Origin: Telopea speciosissima
Taxonomy: Eukaryota > Streptophyta > Magnoliopsida > Proteales > Proteaceae
Direction: 5' to 3'
DNA: 64,000 nt
Assembly: GCF_018873765.1 (NCBI RefSeq)
Contig: NC_057926.1
Location: 38,238,946-38,302,945, forward strand
Made by a program: the position numbers and the translations under genes. Below, piece by piece: positions 22,934 through 32,574 of this stretch. Under the pieces are notes generated by a model. That model made no database searches. It was given only the letters and a program-made list of their open reading frames with translations, and was not told where the DNA came from. The first letter of the stretch is position 1. The number at the start of each line of letters is the position of its first letter.

Positions 22934-24652
22934 ATGGAGAGAAACAATCAAAAGAAGCATTTCGTTCTAATCCATGGTGCTTGTCATGGGGCTTGGTGTT
23001 GGTATAAGCTTGAGACATTGCTAACTTCAGCTGGTCACTCTGTAACATCACTGGACCTTGCAGCTTCAGGGATCAACCCAAAGCAAGTAGAAGACCTCCA
23101 CTCCATTGCTGACTATTATGAGCCCTTAATGGCTTTCATGGCATCTCTCCCTCAAGATGAGAAAGTGATTCTGGTTGGGCACAGCTATAATGGATTGAGC
23201 ATTTCTGTTGCCATGGAGAAGTTCCCTGAGAAAATATCTGTAGCTGTTTTCATCTCTGCTATCATGCCCAGTCCCACCAATAGTGTTGTTAAGATTGAGG
23301 AAGAGGTATGTACATTTTACAGAGTCTTTGGTGCACAACCTGATTAGTTTAATCTGTTTCTTAATTAAGTTTCTTTAAGTAGACTTTTAATTAGAAAGCT
23401 TCAATAATGTAGTTATGTGTGTCATGAATTCTTGTAACCCGTTTTGAAGTTTGCCCCACTCCGACATTTTTGGTGGATGGTGACCAGAAGGAGAAATTTG
23501 TGAAATCTATGATGGTAGCGGAGGGCCCTAAGCCCATCTGTGATCTTGTTTGGGGATTTGAATCCTCTGCGGCCTAGGGTTGAGCAGCCATCGGGTTGTG
23601 CTCAACTCATAGAGTCACAGGCCGCCACATGGATTTGAAGCAAATCCAATGGTTGGTAGACTACGACCTAGCATTTTTTAATTTTGATATGTAATTTTGA
23701 ATTTTGAATTTTGAATTGAGCTTATCTACCAACCATTGGATTTGCATCAAATCCACATGGCGGCCTATGAGTTGAGCACAACATGATGGCCGCTCAACCC
23801 TAGGCCACAAAAGATCCAAAACCCTTGTTTGGGGGACCCAACTCGGAAGAGTATTACCTTGTTTTATTATCTTCTTGTGTAAGCAAGAGAGAGTAGACTA
23901 ATTTGGTCATTTTCGAGTTAGGGTTTTCTATAGAGTTCTTGCTGCGACTTTTGGTGTTCTTGAGAGGTCTTCACTGTATTTTTTTCTTCCATTACATAGT
24001 GAATCATCTCCAACTTTACTCTTAGATGTAGAACACCACATTGGTGTGTGAACCACGTTAAATCTCTGTGTCATCTTTGCATGAATCTATTGTGCTTCTT
24101 CGTGCTTCTTGGCGTTTGCGTTAACAAATGCACTTTGTGAAAATCAATATACAGTTTGGTAGAAGGAAGGCCAAGGCAGGTATTCAACGAACATTCTTGT
24201 TTGAAATCCTTCCAAACATGGAGCAATTAGAAAAGCAATATGAAAAAAGCCCACCTGAGGTACATACATATCTTCTTAATTATTTATAAGTTGCACTTAA
24301 AATAAAAATGATTTATAAAGAGCTAATTGCAAACATCTGACACCCTGATATGGTGTTGGCAATTACATAGGATCTGACTCTTGTAACCAAGCTTGTGAGG
24401 CCCATAGGTTTCTATGGGATTATAGATATGTTAAAGGAAACAGCAGTTTCGGAAGAGAAATATGGATCAGTTAGCCGAGTGTTCGTGTTATGTGATGAAG
24501 ATGATTTTATGAAGGCTTTTATGATGTGTATGGTCGCACTAAGCCCACCTGATAAGGTGAAGGAGATCCCCGGTTCAGACCACATGGCCATGATTTCTAA
24601 GCCGTATGAACTTTGCGCCTATCTCCAAGAGATTGCCAATAGATATTCTTGA
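22934..24652 (+). CDS. Methylesterase-like alpha/beta hydrolase, copy B (intact)
   Basis: Exons: 22934-23305, 24155-24259 and 24371-24652 (stop TGA), phase 0 at both joins, 252 residues. This is near the 255-265 of SABP2, polyneuridine aldehyde esterase and hydroxynitrile lyase relatives, which cleave methyl esters of small signals such as methyl salicylate. Seen: HGACHGAWCW (residues 14-23, oxyanion hole), Ser84 in GHSYNG, an acid at about Asp203 in LCDEDD and His230 in PGSDHM. The elbow has Asn where GxSxG has its last Gly. Exon 2 encodes only 35 residues, shorter than the cap segment of typical members. The substrate cannot be read from sequence. It lies in tandem with copies A and C, and the similarity includes promoter and 3' flank. 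Intron 1 contains a foldback element at 23555-23822. Likely a cytosolic enzyme, since there is no signal peptide. Confidence 0.9.
23555..23822. mobile_element. Foldback MITE in intron 1 of copy B
   Basis: Two arms of about 100 bp are inverted copies: GCGGCCTAGGGTTGAGC... and ...GCTCAACCCTAGGCC, continuing through CACATGGATTTGA and CCAATGGTTGGTAGA. The loop is an AT-rich (TTTTGAA)n segment. Confidence 0.8.
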
Positions 24653-24659
24653 TTTGTCA

Positions 24660-25031
24660 TCTATTTTCAACTAGGCTATAAATTATCCTAGACAGGGCTT
24701 TTGATTGTCTTCATTTTTGGAGGACCTTTTGAGTATTATAATGCAGTTTTTGCTCTTCGAGACTTCAATAAATTCCCCCCTTTCCCTTGACGGGGTTTGG
24801 GAGGCTCTTGTACCAAAAAAAAAAATTCCATTTATACTGCCTACTTAGATACATATGTCATCCACTCTAATGGAACAAGAAGGTATCATTATCCAAAATG
24901 GTCATTGTTTTGCATATTTTTCAAGTATTCGTGTAAAATGCCAATATTTACCTTCATTGGAACAAAAAGAGAGTGTTGTAATAAAAAAAGTAAGGTTACA
25001 AATCATTTTACGCTTTAAAGGATGTCAGTAA
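24660..25031. other. 3' flank of copy B, duplicated downstream of copy C
   Basis: The segment from about 24840 to 25010 (CATATGTCATCCACTC, AGAAGGTATCATTATCCAAA, GTAAGGTTACAAATCATTTTA) recurs at about 30690-30855 behind copy C. It marks the right part of the tandem duplication unit. No gene is seen. Confidence 0.7.
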
Positions 25032-25518
25032 TGTTAAGAATTAACAATGGAAACAAAACATCCATTTACAAAAGAAAAATCACACAAAGAACACAAAGAT
25101 TTACATGGTTCACCCAAGATGGGCTACGTCCACGACCGAGCAATGACTAGAGCTTCCACTATTCTGATGAAGAAAATACAAAACCCTCTACTTCCTTACA
25201 AGATAACCCCTTATATATAGCGTCTTGTGCTGTAAAATATAGAGACTAATCTCCAAACGTACAAATTACCCTTATTATAAACGCTTCCTAAAAATTCGGT
25301 GTAGGACTGCTGATCTTGAGGAAGAATTATCAATTCTTCCTAGTTTAAAATTGAAATCAGGCTTTGCCAATAACAAATAAGAAATTCTCTTAACTTAAAA
25401 AAATAATAATAATTTTCTAACTTTCCTTTATGATAAAATTTTCCTTTTAGCTTTCCAATCGCCAAAATTTTTCATAGGTCTGTGGTGTTTACATTATATT
25501 TAGAGGTATACTCCAACA
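25032..25518 (-). mobile_element. Candidate solo LTR
   Basis: Read on the minus strand the block starts TGTTGGAGTATACCTC and ends ...TTCTTAACA, so it has TG...CA ends with short inverted termini. The + strand has ATTTACATGGTTCACCC and GGGCTACGTCCACG, wording common in plant LTRs. No 5-bp target duplication and no second LTR are seen. Confidence 0.45.
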
Positions 25519-25875
25519 TAGGCTTGATCATTGATACCCTTATCAAACCACTAAACTACCTGATACTTAGCAGCGTAGGGATGCCAAGTCTTAACCATAT
25601 GGTTGTACCACAGCTTTGGGATATGTTTTTTTTTATTTTATAAGAACACAGCTTTGAGATTGGTGAATATCCGAATCCCATCCAAATTCCAACCTAGTGT
25701 GGATCCTTTGGTTATGCCTAATTATGTTTTAGTAATGAGAGTGAAGATTAGTTCCACTTCTCTCTCTCTCTTTGTGGTAAGCTTTTCACTTGACAAAAAT
25801 ACATTTCATAATTGAATTTGGATAAAAGTCTGGGCAAGCCACCGGGCTGCCCAGACTTGTATCTCTCTCTCTCTC

Positions 25876-26060
25876 TCCAATTCAGATCGTCTACGTTGCA
25901 GTTGCCCTGTGCGATGCAGACTGGGCTGCACGCGCAAGGACCACCTTACCCCTGCTCGGGCAAGGCATTTGGGCAGGGGTAAGGCGGTCTTTGCACACAC
26001 GGTTCAATCTGCACCGCTCAGGCCGCTGCAGGCAGCACACCATAGAGGATCTGGATCCCT
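25876..26060. mobile_element. GC-rich foldback MITE
   Basis: The arms CAGATCGTCTACGTTGCAG and CTGCAGGCAGC...AGGATCTGG are imperfect inverted repeats around the core CTTACCCCTGCTCGGGCAAG / GGGCAGGGGTAAGG. Confidence 0.6.
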
Positions 26061-26303
26061 CTCTCCCACCCCATGGAAAAGACACCTATGCCCATGTGTG
26101 TCCTACACTGTCATTGGCTGGAGCTGCTAGTTCTAGGAAAGTTGGTTGTGTGCCCAACTTGTGTCCTAAAATGTATCCTCTTCAAAGAGTTGCAGGCAAG
26201 TGGTAAAAATTCTATGGAACGAAGTGGTCAGTCCATTCTATCAAGAAAATAATTTTTTTTTAAAATTAAGAATTGAACAATTTACAAGGGTGACTATCAA
26301 GTT

Positions 26304-26493
26304 GGATCCGACTCCTCTACTTCCGCCTGCCCGGTACTTCCGTGCGCCCACACACACACAAGGCGGGTGGAAAGTACCGCATTACCCCGGTTCGGGCAAG
26401 GCGCTCGGGCAAGGGTAAGGCGGTACATTCCACCCGCCTTGTATGTGGGAGCACGGAAATACTGCCCTAGACGGAAGTAGAGAAGTCTCATCC
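26304..26493. mobile_element. GC-rich foldback MITE (CTCTACTTCCGCC family)
   Basis: The left arm CTCTACTTCCGCCTGCCC pairs with the right arm GGCAGTATTTCCGTGC / GACGGAAGTAGAG. The core is TACCCCGGTTCGGGCAAG / GGGCAAGGGTAAGGC. A second copy lies at 60087-60265. Confidence 0.75.
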
Positions 26494-26635
26494 CTATCAA
26501 GTTCCCTTTATTTTTTTCATAAAAATTAAAAAAAATAAAATAAACAGATAAAATCAAGTTCCCATTTATTTATTAAAAAAATCCATGCAAGCTTTCAAAT
26601 ACATAGAATCTTATTGACCTTCATTAAGACAAAAG

Positions 26636-26902
26636 CTAGGACAGTGCAGGTGGGGCAGTTCTGCAGCGAGTAGCCTCGTTGCAACCTCTTTGTGGAGGAT
26701 TTACTTGCTTGGGTGGCCCATTCACACCTCCATTCGCTCCCATGGCAGGATTCCCTATGATTGTATCATCAAGATGATATCCACGATACTCAACGTTAAA
26801 GCCATTAATGCGTGCACCATTAGAAACTTGCAACATCACTGCAAATATCAACCCAAGAAAGAGCCCAACTGTTAGGATAGAAAGCTTGCAAGTTTTTGCC
26901 AT
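26636..26902 (-). CDS. RALF-like secreted peptide precursor
   Basis: A single-exon ORF of 88 residues. Residues 1-29 form a clear signal peptide (MAKTCKLSILTVGLFLGLIF, then AVMLQVSNGA). The C-terminus VNPPQRGCNEATRCR matches the conserved ending of rapid alkalinization factors (NPYxRGCSxxTRC), and IGNPAMGANG sits where the RALF ISYGAL-GAN segment would be. The second cysteine pair (RGC...RC) is present, but the first pair between those blocks is absent and no RRXL protease site is visible. RALFs are apoplastic ligands of FERONIA-type receptor kinases in growth, immunity or pollen biology. A TATAAATA lies on the minus strand about 75 bp upstream of the ATG. The gene lies between methylesterases B and C on the opposite strand. 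It could also be an unrelated cysteine-poor peptide. Confidence 0.68.
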   Translation of the reverse strand: MAKTCKLSILTVGLFLGLIFAVMLQVSNGARINGFNVEYRGYHLDDTIIGNPAMGANGGVNGPPKQVNPPQRGCNEATRCRTAPPALS

Positions 26903-26977
26903 TTTTTAATAGAGCAAAGCAAAAGATAAATGGTGTGAAGAGGAAGAATGAATGAAAAAGAAGGATATCAACCCAAC

Positions 26978-26985
26978 TATTTATA
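26978..26985 (-). promoter_or_regulatory. TATA box of the RALF-like gene
   Basis: TATAAATA on the minus strand, 76 bp upstream of the start codon. Confidence 0.55.
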
Positions 26986-26989
26986 TTGA

Positions 26990-27904
26990 TACAGCAAACT
27001 GTTCAAAAACAAGGGTTTGCCCTAAATTTAGGATTTTCACAGTTCAATGTGTTTCTTTTTTTCTTTTTTTGGAAAATCAGTTATCAGTAGTAGCTGGATA
27101 GGCCTTATCATTTCTTTATTTTTGACTGTTTTAAGTTGATGATGATTAGTATATGATTCAGCTTTAAGGGGAAATGTTTAAGGCGCCTTGACCTCTTGGA
27201 AATGACTGCTTTGTCTCCATGCAAATTCTTAATTCCTAGGTGGTATGGCGCCTTGTATGTCTAGGCATGGGAGCCATACAAGGGGCACGATTGGGTAGCG
27301 TTCTATTTACCAAAAATAAAATAAAAAACGAAAGAAGTAAAAATGGAGAAAGTTTCTCCGAGAAACCCCTAATATTCCCAATACTGAAAAACGCTCATCG
27401 AAGAGTTGCAACATCATCTTCCCCAAGCTCGATTCATAGGCTCACAACCTATCAATGGCTTATTTTATTTTTAAGCAAGGGTTCCCCTAAATCGCATGTC
27501 CTTCATCTTCTTCCCCAAGCTGCTACACTTTAAAAGATCTAGAAACTAACTCATGACAGCAACAAAGAGGACCCAAATGATTCCCACCTAAGTAAATGAG
27601 GGAAGCCCATACAGAAAAATATTGGAAGGGAAAAATGCTTCAAAGATGAACCAGTTCCCATAGCCTCTTCTGACTTCTCTTCCATCTTTTCCTAAATCAA
27701 GGTTGGCTTTGAGTCCACCTTTCCCAAAAGAGGTAGACCCTATGTCTGTCCTAAGCCGGATCCCAATGATGAGACCTTTAATCAAACAACGCTCATTGCG
27801 TAATTTGGATTTTGGAAAGGCTTATCTTTTCGACCTTGGTTACCGTAGGAGCAAGTCAAAAAGATTGATAAATAGAACCACCTGATTTGATTCATTCAAA
27901 AATA
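26990..27904. other. Intergenic stretch without a supported gene
   Basis: The short ORFs show no family signature. GGCGCCTTG words near 27182 and 27247 look like repeat debris. Confidence 0.4.
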
Positions 27905-28143
27905 TCCACGAGATGATCATCTTAGGGTGATTCTTTTGTTGATGGAGACTTTGGTCGATCAAACGACACATGGATTTGAACGGTCCATGAGATGATCATC
28001 TTAGGGTGATCCTTTTAGTGACACAGAGACTTTGGTCAATCAAACGACACATGGATTTGAACGGTCCATGAGATGATCATCTTAGGGTGATCCTTTTGTC
28101 GACGGAGACTTTGGTAAATCAAACGACACATGGATTTGAACGG
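27905..28143. repeat. Three tandem copies of a ~80-bp unit upstream of copy C
   Basis: The unit contains GAGATGATCATCTTAGGGTG, GGAGACTTTGGT and AACGACACATGGATTTGAAC. Copies start at 27910, 27989 and 28070, spaced 79 and 81 bp, with few differences. Copy B has no equivalent upstream array. Confidence 0.9.
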
Positions 28144-28386
28144 AAAGTGATATATTTATCAAATTACACTCAAAATTGGTATCTTTGAGGGTAAGACCAT
28201 CTTATATGGCCGATCCATTGATACCTCAAAGGCTCAAACCAATGGTGGAGAGAGAGAGAGAGAGGTGGGTAGGTAGGGGATGCTTTCCTAACTAAATATT
28301 TGATACAAATTATACCCAAATTTAGCCATGTTGAGGGTTCATCCTTGAAGGCCTCAAACACCATCTCCCATGCTTTGGCCTCATTG

Positions 28387-28542
28387 TTGGATCGTAATCC
28401 TCTGCTGCGGGCAGCCATGTGGTCTCACACATGCAGGGCGAAATGACCACCCCACCCACCCATTGCTTGAGCACCCTGCCCAGATGGGATCCACGCCCTG
28501 TTTGTGTGCGGCCGCACGGTTGCCCAGCAGTAAAGGATCCAA
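28387..28542. mobile_element. GC-rich foldback MITE in the promoter of copy C
   Basis: The ends TTGGATCGTAATCCTCTGCTG and CAGCAGTAAAGGATCCAA are inverted. CTCATT lies on both sides, a plausible target duplication. The homologous promoter of copy B (about 22690-22730) reads straight through without it. Confidence 0.75.
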
Positions 28543-28735
28543 ATTGCTCATTCTTTGTGTAATTGTGCAGTTCCTCTGCCCTTTTCTCCACGTTGTAGAT
28601 AAGCTATGGATGAGGACAATATCTGTGGATGACATTAATTTGTCTCCACCAAGTGGTAGTCCTTCCTCCAACGAAATAAAATAACAATACCAAAGCCATA
28701 GCCCAATTCGGAAAGCAAACATACAACAGAAAGCA

Positions 28736-30422
28736 ATGGAGAGAAAAAATCAAAAGAAGCATTTCGTTCTAATCCATGGTGCTTGTCATGGGGCTTGGTG
28801 TTGGTATAAGCTTGAAACATTACTAACTTCAGCCGGTCACAGAGTAACATCACTGGACCTTGCAGCTTCAGGGATCAACCCAAAGCAAGTAGAAGACCTC
28901 CACTCCATTGCCGACTATTATGAGCCCTTAATGGCTTTCATGGCATCTCTCCCTCAAGATGAGAAGGTGATTTTAGTTGGGCACAGCTTTAATGGATTGA
29001 GCATTTCTGTTGCCATGGAGAGGTTCCCTGAGAAAATATCTGTTGCTGTTTTTATCTCTGCTATCATGCCCAATACCAGTAACAGTGTGGTTGGCATTAA
29101 AGAAGAGGTATGTACATTTAACAGAGCCTAGCTTCGGTGCAAGACCTGCACCTGATTGGTGTAATCTGTTTCTTAAATTAAGTTTCTTCAACAATGAGTT
29201 TTGTGAAAATCAATTTACAGTATGATAGAAGGCTGGCCAAGGCTGGTATGCAATTCACAAACATTAAGTATGAAATTTTAAAAAGATTTTAAAATATTTG
29301 ATTCAAAATGTTGTTATTTTTTTATGGGCTGATGTACGCTCTCTGTGCCGTAGCGCAGCCAACGTCTAGACACATGGGTCTGCCATGGTCATTTTGCTCA
29401 CCCCCATGTTTCTGTGCGCCCCCGGCACAAAGAACATTTGACCTTTTTTTTATAAAAAATGTTTAAAGAGGGTTTTGTTGTTTCCTAATTTGAAGACTTG
29501 TCTCATGGGAAAATACATGTTTTGTGGGCATATCCATTGGAGACATCCCTTGGGGGGGGGGTTATAATTTGAGACAACTTCTTTTTGTTTTTCCTCTTAG
29601 CTTTACTTCTCTAGTTGTTTTTTATATCCAATTGAGTGCAACTCTCTATGCCCTTAGTAGCCTAGTATTTGAAGTGCATCATTACTAGATAGCTTTGTTT
29701 GGAGTGTTGTTTTATTTTGAAGGCTAATTCGCAAGGACCTGGTTGCACCATAGGGGGCATCTACAATCTTAAGGAGAGTGACTTTTGTCACGACTCAGCC
29801 CCACCAATTCTTCTAGTTTCTTAATGTTTTTCAGAATTATGATGCATTATATGGTGCTTGAGATCACCATCATCAATCTCGGCCTGTCTACATTAAGATA
29901 AGTAATCTAACTCCCTTAGTTACATATATATTGATATATATATGCTTTGGATGCTTAAATCCAACACAGGTCAAGGCCGGTACAAAAATCATGCCAAAAC
30001 AAGAGAAGTTAGCAAAGCAATATCAGAGAAGCCCACCTGAGGTAAAAATCTTCTTAATTAAATTGCACTTCAAACGAATTTTATAACTTATCCAGAGCTT
30101 GCAACCCTTCTAATACCCTGATGGGGTGGTGCTAAAATAGGATCTGGCTCTTGCAACCAAGCTGGTGAGACCCATAGGCTTCTTTGGTAACCAAGATATG
30201 TTGAAGGAAACTGCAGTTTCAGACAGGAAATATGGATCAGTTAGCCGAGTGTTCATCTTATGTGACGAAGAGGATGATATTAAAGAATCTCTGAAAGGGA
30301 TGATTGCAAAATACCCACCTGATGAGGTGAAGGAGATCCCTGGTTCAGATCACATGGTCATGATCTCTAAGCCCCAGGAGCTGTGCACCTATCTCCAGGA
30401 GATTGCCAATAGATATTCTTGA
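28736..30422 (+). CDS. Methylesterase-like alpha/beta hydrolase, copy C (exon 2 disrupted)
   Basis: Exon 1 is 28736-29107 (124 residues, 95% like copy B) and exon 3 is 30141-30422. Exon 2 is split. Its 5' half starts after the acceptor at 29220 (YDRRLAKAGMQFTN) and soon meets about 690 bp of inserted DNA with a stop. Its 3' half resumes after a CAG at 29969 (VKAGTKIMP...SPPE, ending 30041). Because exon 1 ends in phase 0 and the 3' half starts in phase 0, splicing 29107 to 29970 would give an open protein of 241 residues lacking 11 residues relative to B. Seen: HGACHGAWCW, Ser84 in GHSFNG and His in PGSDHM. At the catalytic-acid position an ungapped alignment places Glu (CDEED) where SABP2 and copy B have Asp. 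Whether C is active is uncertain. Confidence 0.75.
29273..29968. repeat. Insertion splitting exon 2 of copy C
   Basis: Copy A is continuous where C has this block: A reads AGTATGATAAAAGGCAGGTCAAGG, while C breaks after AGTATGA and resumes AGGTCAAGG. The insert includes a GC-rich piece at about 29325-29440 (GCCGTAGCGCAGCC, GCGCCCCCGGCAC) resembling a foldback MITE, a G9 run at about 29551, and a TATATATA segment near its right end. It has no coding content. Confidence 0.7.
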
Positions 30423-30481
30423 TTTTTCTTTATCTATCATTCATGACTCTTTTATATATAGAGTCATACATTCACTTACTG

Positions 30482-30664
30482 GGACTCGGCTCCTATCCAG
30501 CACCCTGCCCGTGCTACACGCGCAGCACCGGACACAGTGAGGCGTGAAAAGACTGCCTCACCCCTGCCCAAGTGGCTTGCCCGAGTAGGGGTGAGGCGGT
30601 CTTTTCACACCTCACTGTGTCCGACGCTGCACATGCAGCCTAGGCAGGGTGTTGGATAGAATCC
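30482..30664. mobile_element. GC-rich foldback MITE after copy C
   Basis: The arms CTCCTATCCAGCACCCTGCC and GGCAGGGTGTTGGATAGAAT pair, with inner arms GTGAGGCGTGAAAAGACTGC and GCGGTCTTTTCACACCTCAC. Confidence 0.8.
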
Positions 30665-31014
30665 TTTTGGCACTTACTAGGGCTACTTACATACATATGT
30701 CGTCTACTCCAATGGAACAAGAAGGTATCATTATCCAAAACTCTTATTGTTTTGCACATTTTTTTGAGTATAGATAACAATATTTATTCTCATTGGAACA
30801 AAAAAAATGTGTTATAAGAAAAGGGTAAAAAAGTAAGGTTACAAATCATTTTATATTGGGAAAATCACGAACACCCCCTATAAGTAAATCATACATCATG
30901 GAGACTCCAAAAACTATCAAAATATCAATCTTCCCCCTGACGTTAAGCACAGTTAGCACCCAAAGTTGAAATGTCCATTTTAAACCCATTAGTTATTTAA
31001 ATTATAACCTCTCA

Positions 31015-31165
31015 TTCCATCTTCTTCCCTATTCTTAGTGTTGGAGCATCTTCTTCCCTGTTCATAACTTTGGAGAACTGCTGCAAAACCATTCCTGGGC
31101 AACCATCACCTGCGCCAGCTCCAGCTCCAATAACAATCAACTGTGGCAACTCATCATCATCCACC
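31015..31165 (-). pseudogene. Exon-like ORF fragment of unknown family
   Basis: On the minus strand a good acceptor (TTTCACTTTCTGCAG) precedes an ORF of about 49 codons, VDDDELPQLIVIGAGAGAGD and CPGMVLQQFSKVMNREE, to a stop at 31012-31014. It has protein-like composition and could be a terminal exon or a gene relic. I do not recognise the family and found no partner exons upstream. Confidence 0.25.
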
Positions 31166-31312
31166 TGCAGAAAGTGAAACAAAGAAAATGACTTGAAGCA
31201 AAAGAACAACAAAATGAGATGAAGAAAAAGTCAAATGACTCTGAGAAAACATCATATATAACCCCAAAAATATACCCTCTAGGCCTTTATAGAATTTGCA
31301 ATACCAAGAACA

Positions 31313-31336
31313 AAAGAGAGAGAGAGAGAGAGAGAG
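31313..31336. repeat. (GA)n microsatellite
   Basis: A short run of GA units. Confidence 0.9.
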
Positions 31337-31879
31337 ATTGATAGAACCAAAGGTAGAAAAAGAAAGTAACCAATATCCAATACAGAATTTCCAACAAAAA
31401 GCAGGAAAGGCAGAGGATCTATTGGAAATCTCAGAGAAAACAATTTTCATGATAACTACAGTCAAGAAAATTGGATGAAGGGCCATACATGAAGCTGAGA
31501 TTTCACATGCGCAAAAACCCAAAAGTCCCCATAACATTTTGCAAGCAATGAACTAAGTTTAACCTTTTAAAGTGGGGCAACAAGCACACACCCGTAAAGG
31601 TTGCAGAGAGAAAGGAGGTCTTGGTTTTTCTATCCGAAATTCAAAAAATTAAGAATCTTATTTCAGTTGTTTCAATCCCACTTCATTCTCAATAATCATT
31701 CAAGATGAAGCTTTGGCAATGAAAGAAGGCTTGTTACAGCGTGTATCAGAGTGAATTGACAACTTGCTAGTAGAAACAGACAATAAGGAGCTTGCTTCCC
31801 TAGTTCCATTCTCACTCATGAGCATCTAGTTCCACCTCCAAATATTATCAATCTTATTCAAGATATTAAACATTTAGTT

Positions 31880-32549
31880 ACATTTTTTGGGTGGCTCCTC
31901 AAGTAGGTTGGTATAAATTCAATGTTGATGGTGCTCTATAGGGAATCCAGGAAAGGCAGGAGCTGGAGGTATTTTTAGAGATGACAATGCTAAGGTCGTG
32001 GATTCTTTTAGAGTTTTCCTGGGGACAAAAACAAACTTTGAAGCTGAATTTGAAGCGTTGATAGGTGGGTTGGAAAGAGCAAGGGAATTGCATGTGCAAC
32101 ACTTGTGGGTGGAATGCGATTCAATGGCGGTTGTAATGCTAGTGAACAAGAGGGTTTTCCCTTGGTTTGTGTGGCAGCATTGGTTGGGAATACTTCCTTT
32201 TCTGAATTCTATAGAATGCAAAGCGAATCTGATAGCAGATTTTTTGGCTCAATCAGCAACCAGATTTGAGTCCTCCTTAACAGTTGTGCATTAGCTGCCT
32301 TTGATTAATTTGGAATTGGAGTTGGACGCTCAACAGAGATCAAGATTTCGCTTCAGTTAGCTCTTAATGTTATCTTTTTAATTTCTGTGCTTGTGGTGGG
32401 TAAGCTTTCCTATTGATGGCATTGCCGAAGGTGGGATTGGTTACCTATCAATTTATTGTTGTGTTGAGGTAGCTGGGTTTCTGTTCCAGTTTTTATGTAT
32501 TTTTTTAAATTTTCCCTTTTTAATACAAGTGATCTTTTAGCAAAAAAAT
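31880..32549 (+). mobile_element. 3' end of an L1-type LINE (RNase H domain)
   Basis: The + strand encodes YKFNVDGAL, then NPGKAGAGGIFRDDN, EAEFEALIGGLERAREL and VECDSMAVVMLVNK, the RNase H domain that ends plant L1 ORF2. One in-frame stop (TAG) follows VDGAL. A 3' UTR leads to GATCTTTTAGCAAAAAAAT at about 32549, the usual L1 terminus. It is 5'-truncated. Confidence 0.82.
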
Positions 32550-32574
32550 ACTTATTTCAGATCATAACTTTTCA

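Noticed and set aside
31157-31537. 126-codon minus-strand hydrophobic ORF
   Set aside because: It overlaps a GA microsatellite (giving LSLSLSL) and has no conserved domain or convincing splice partners.
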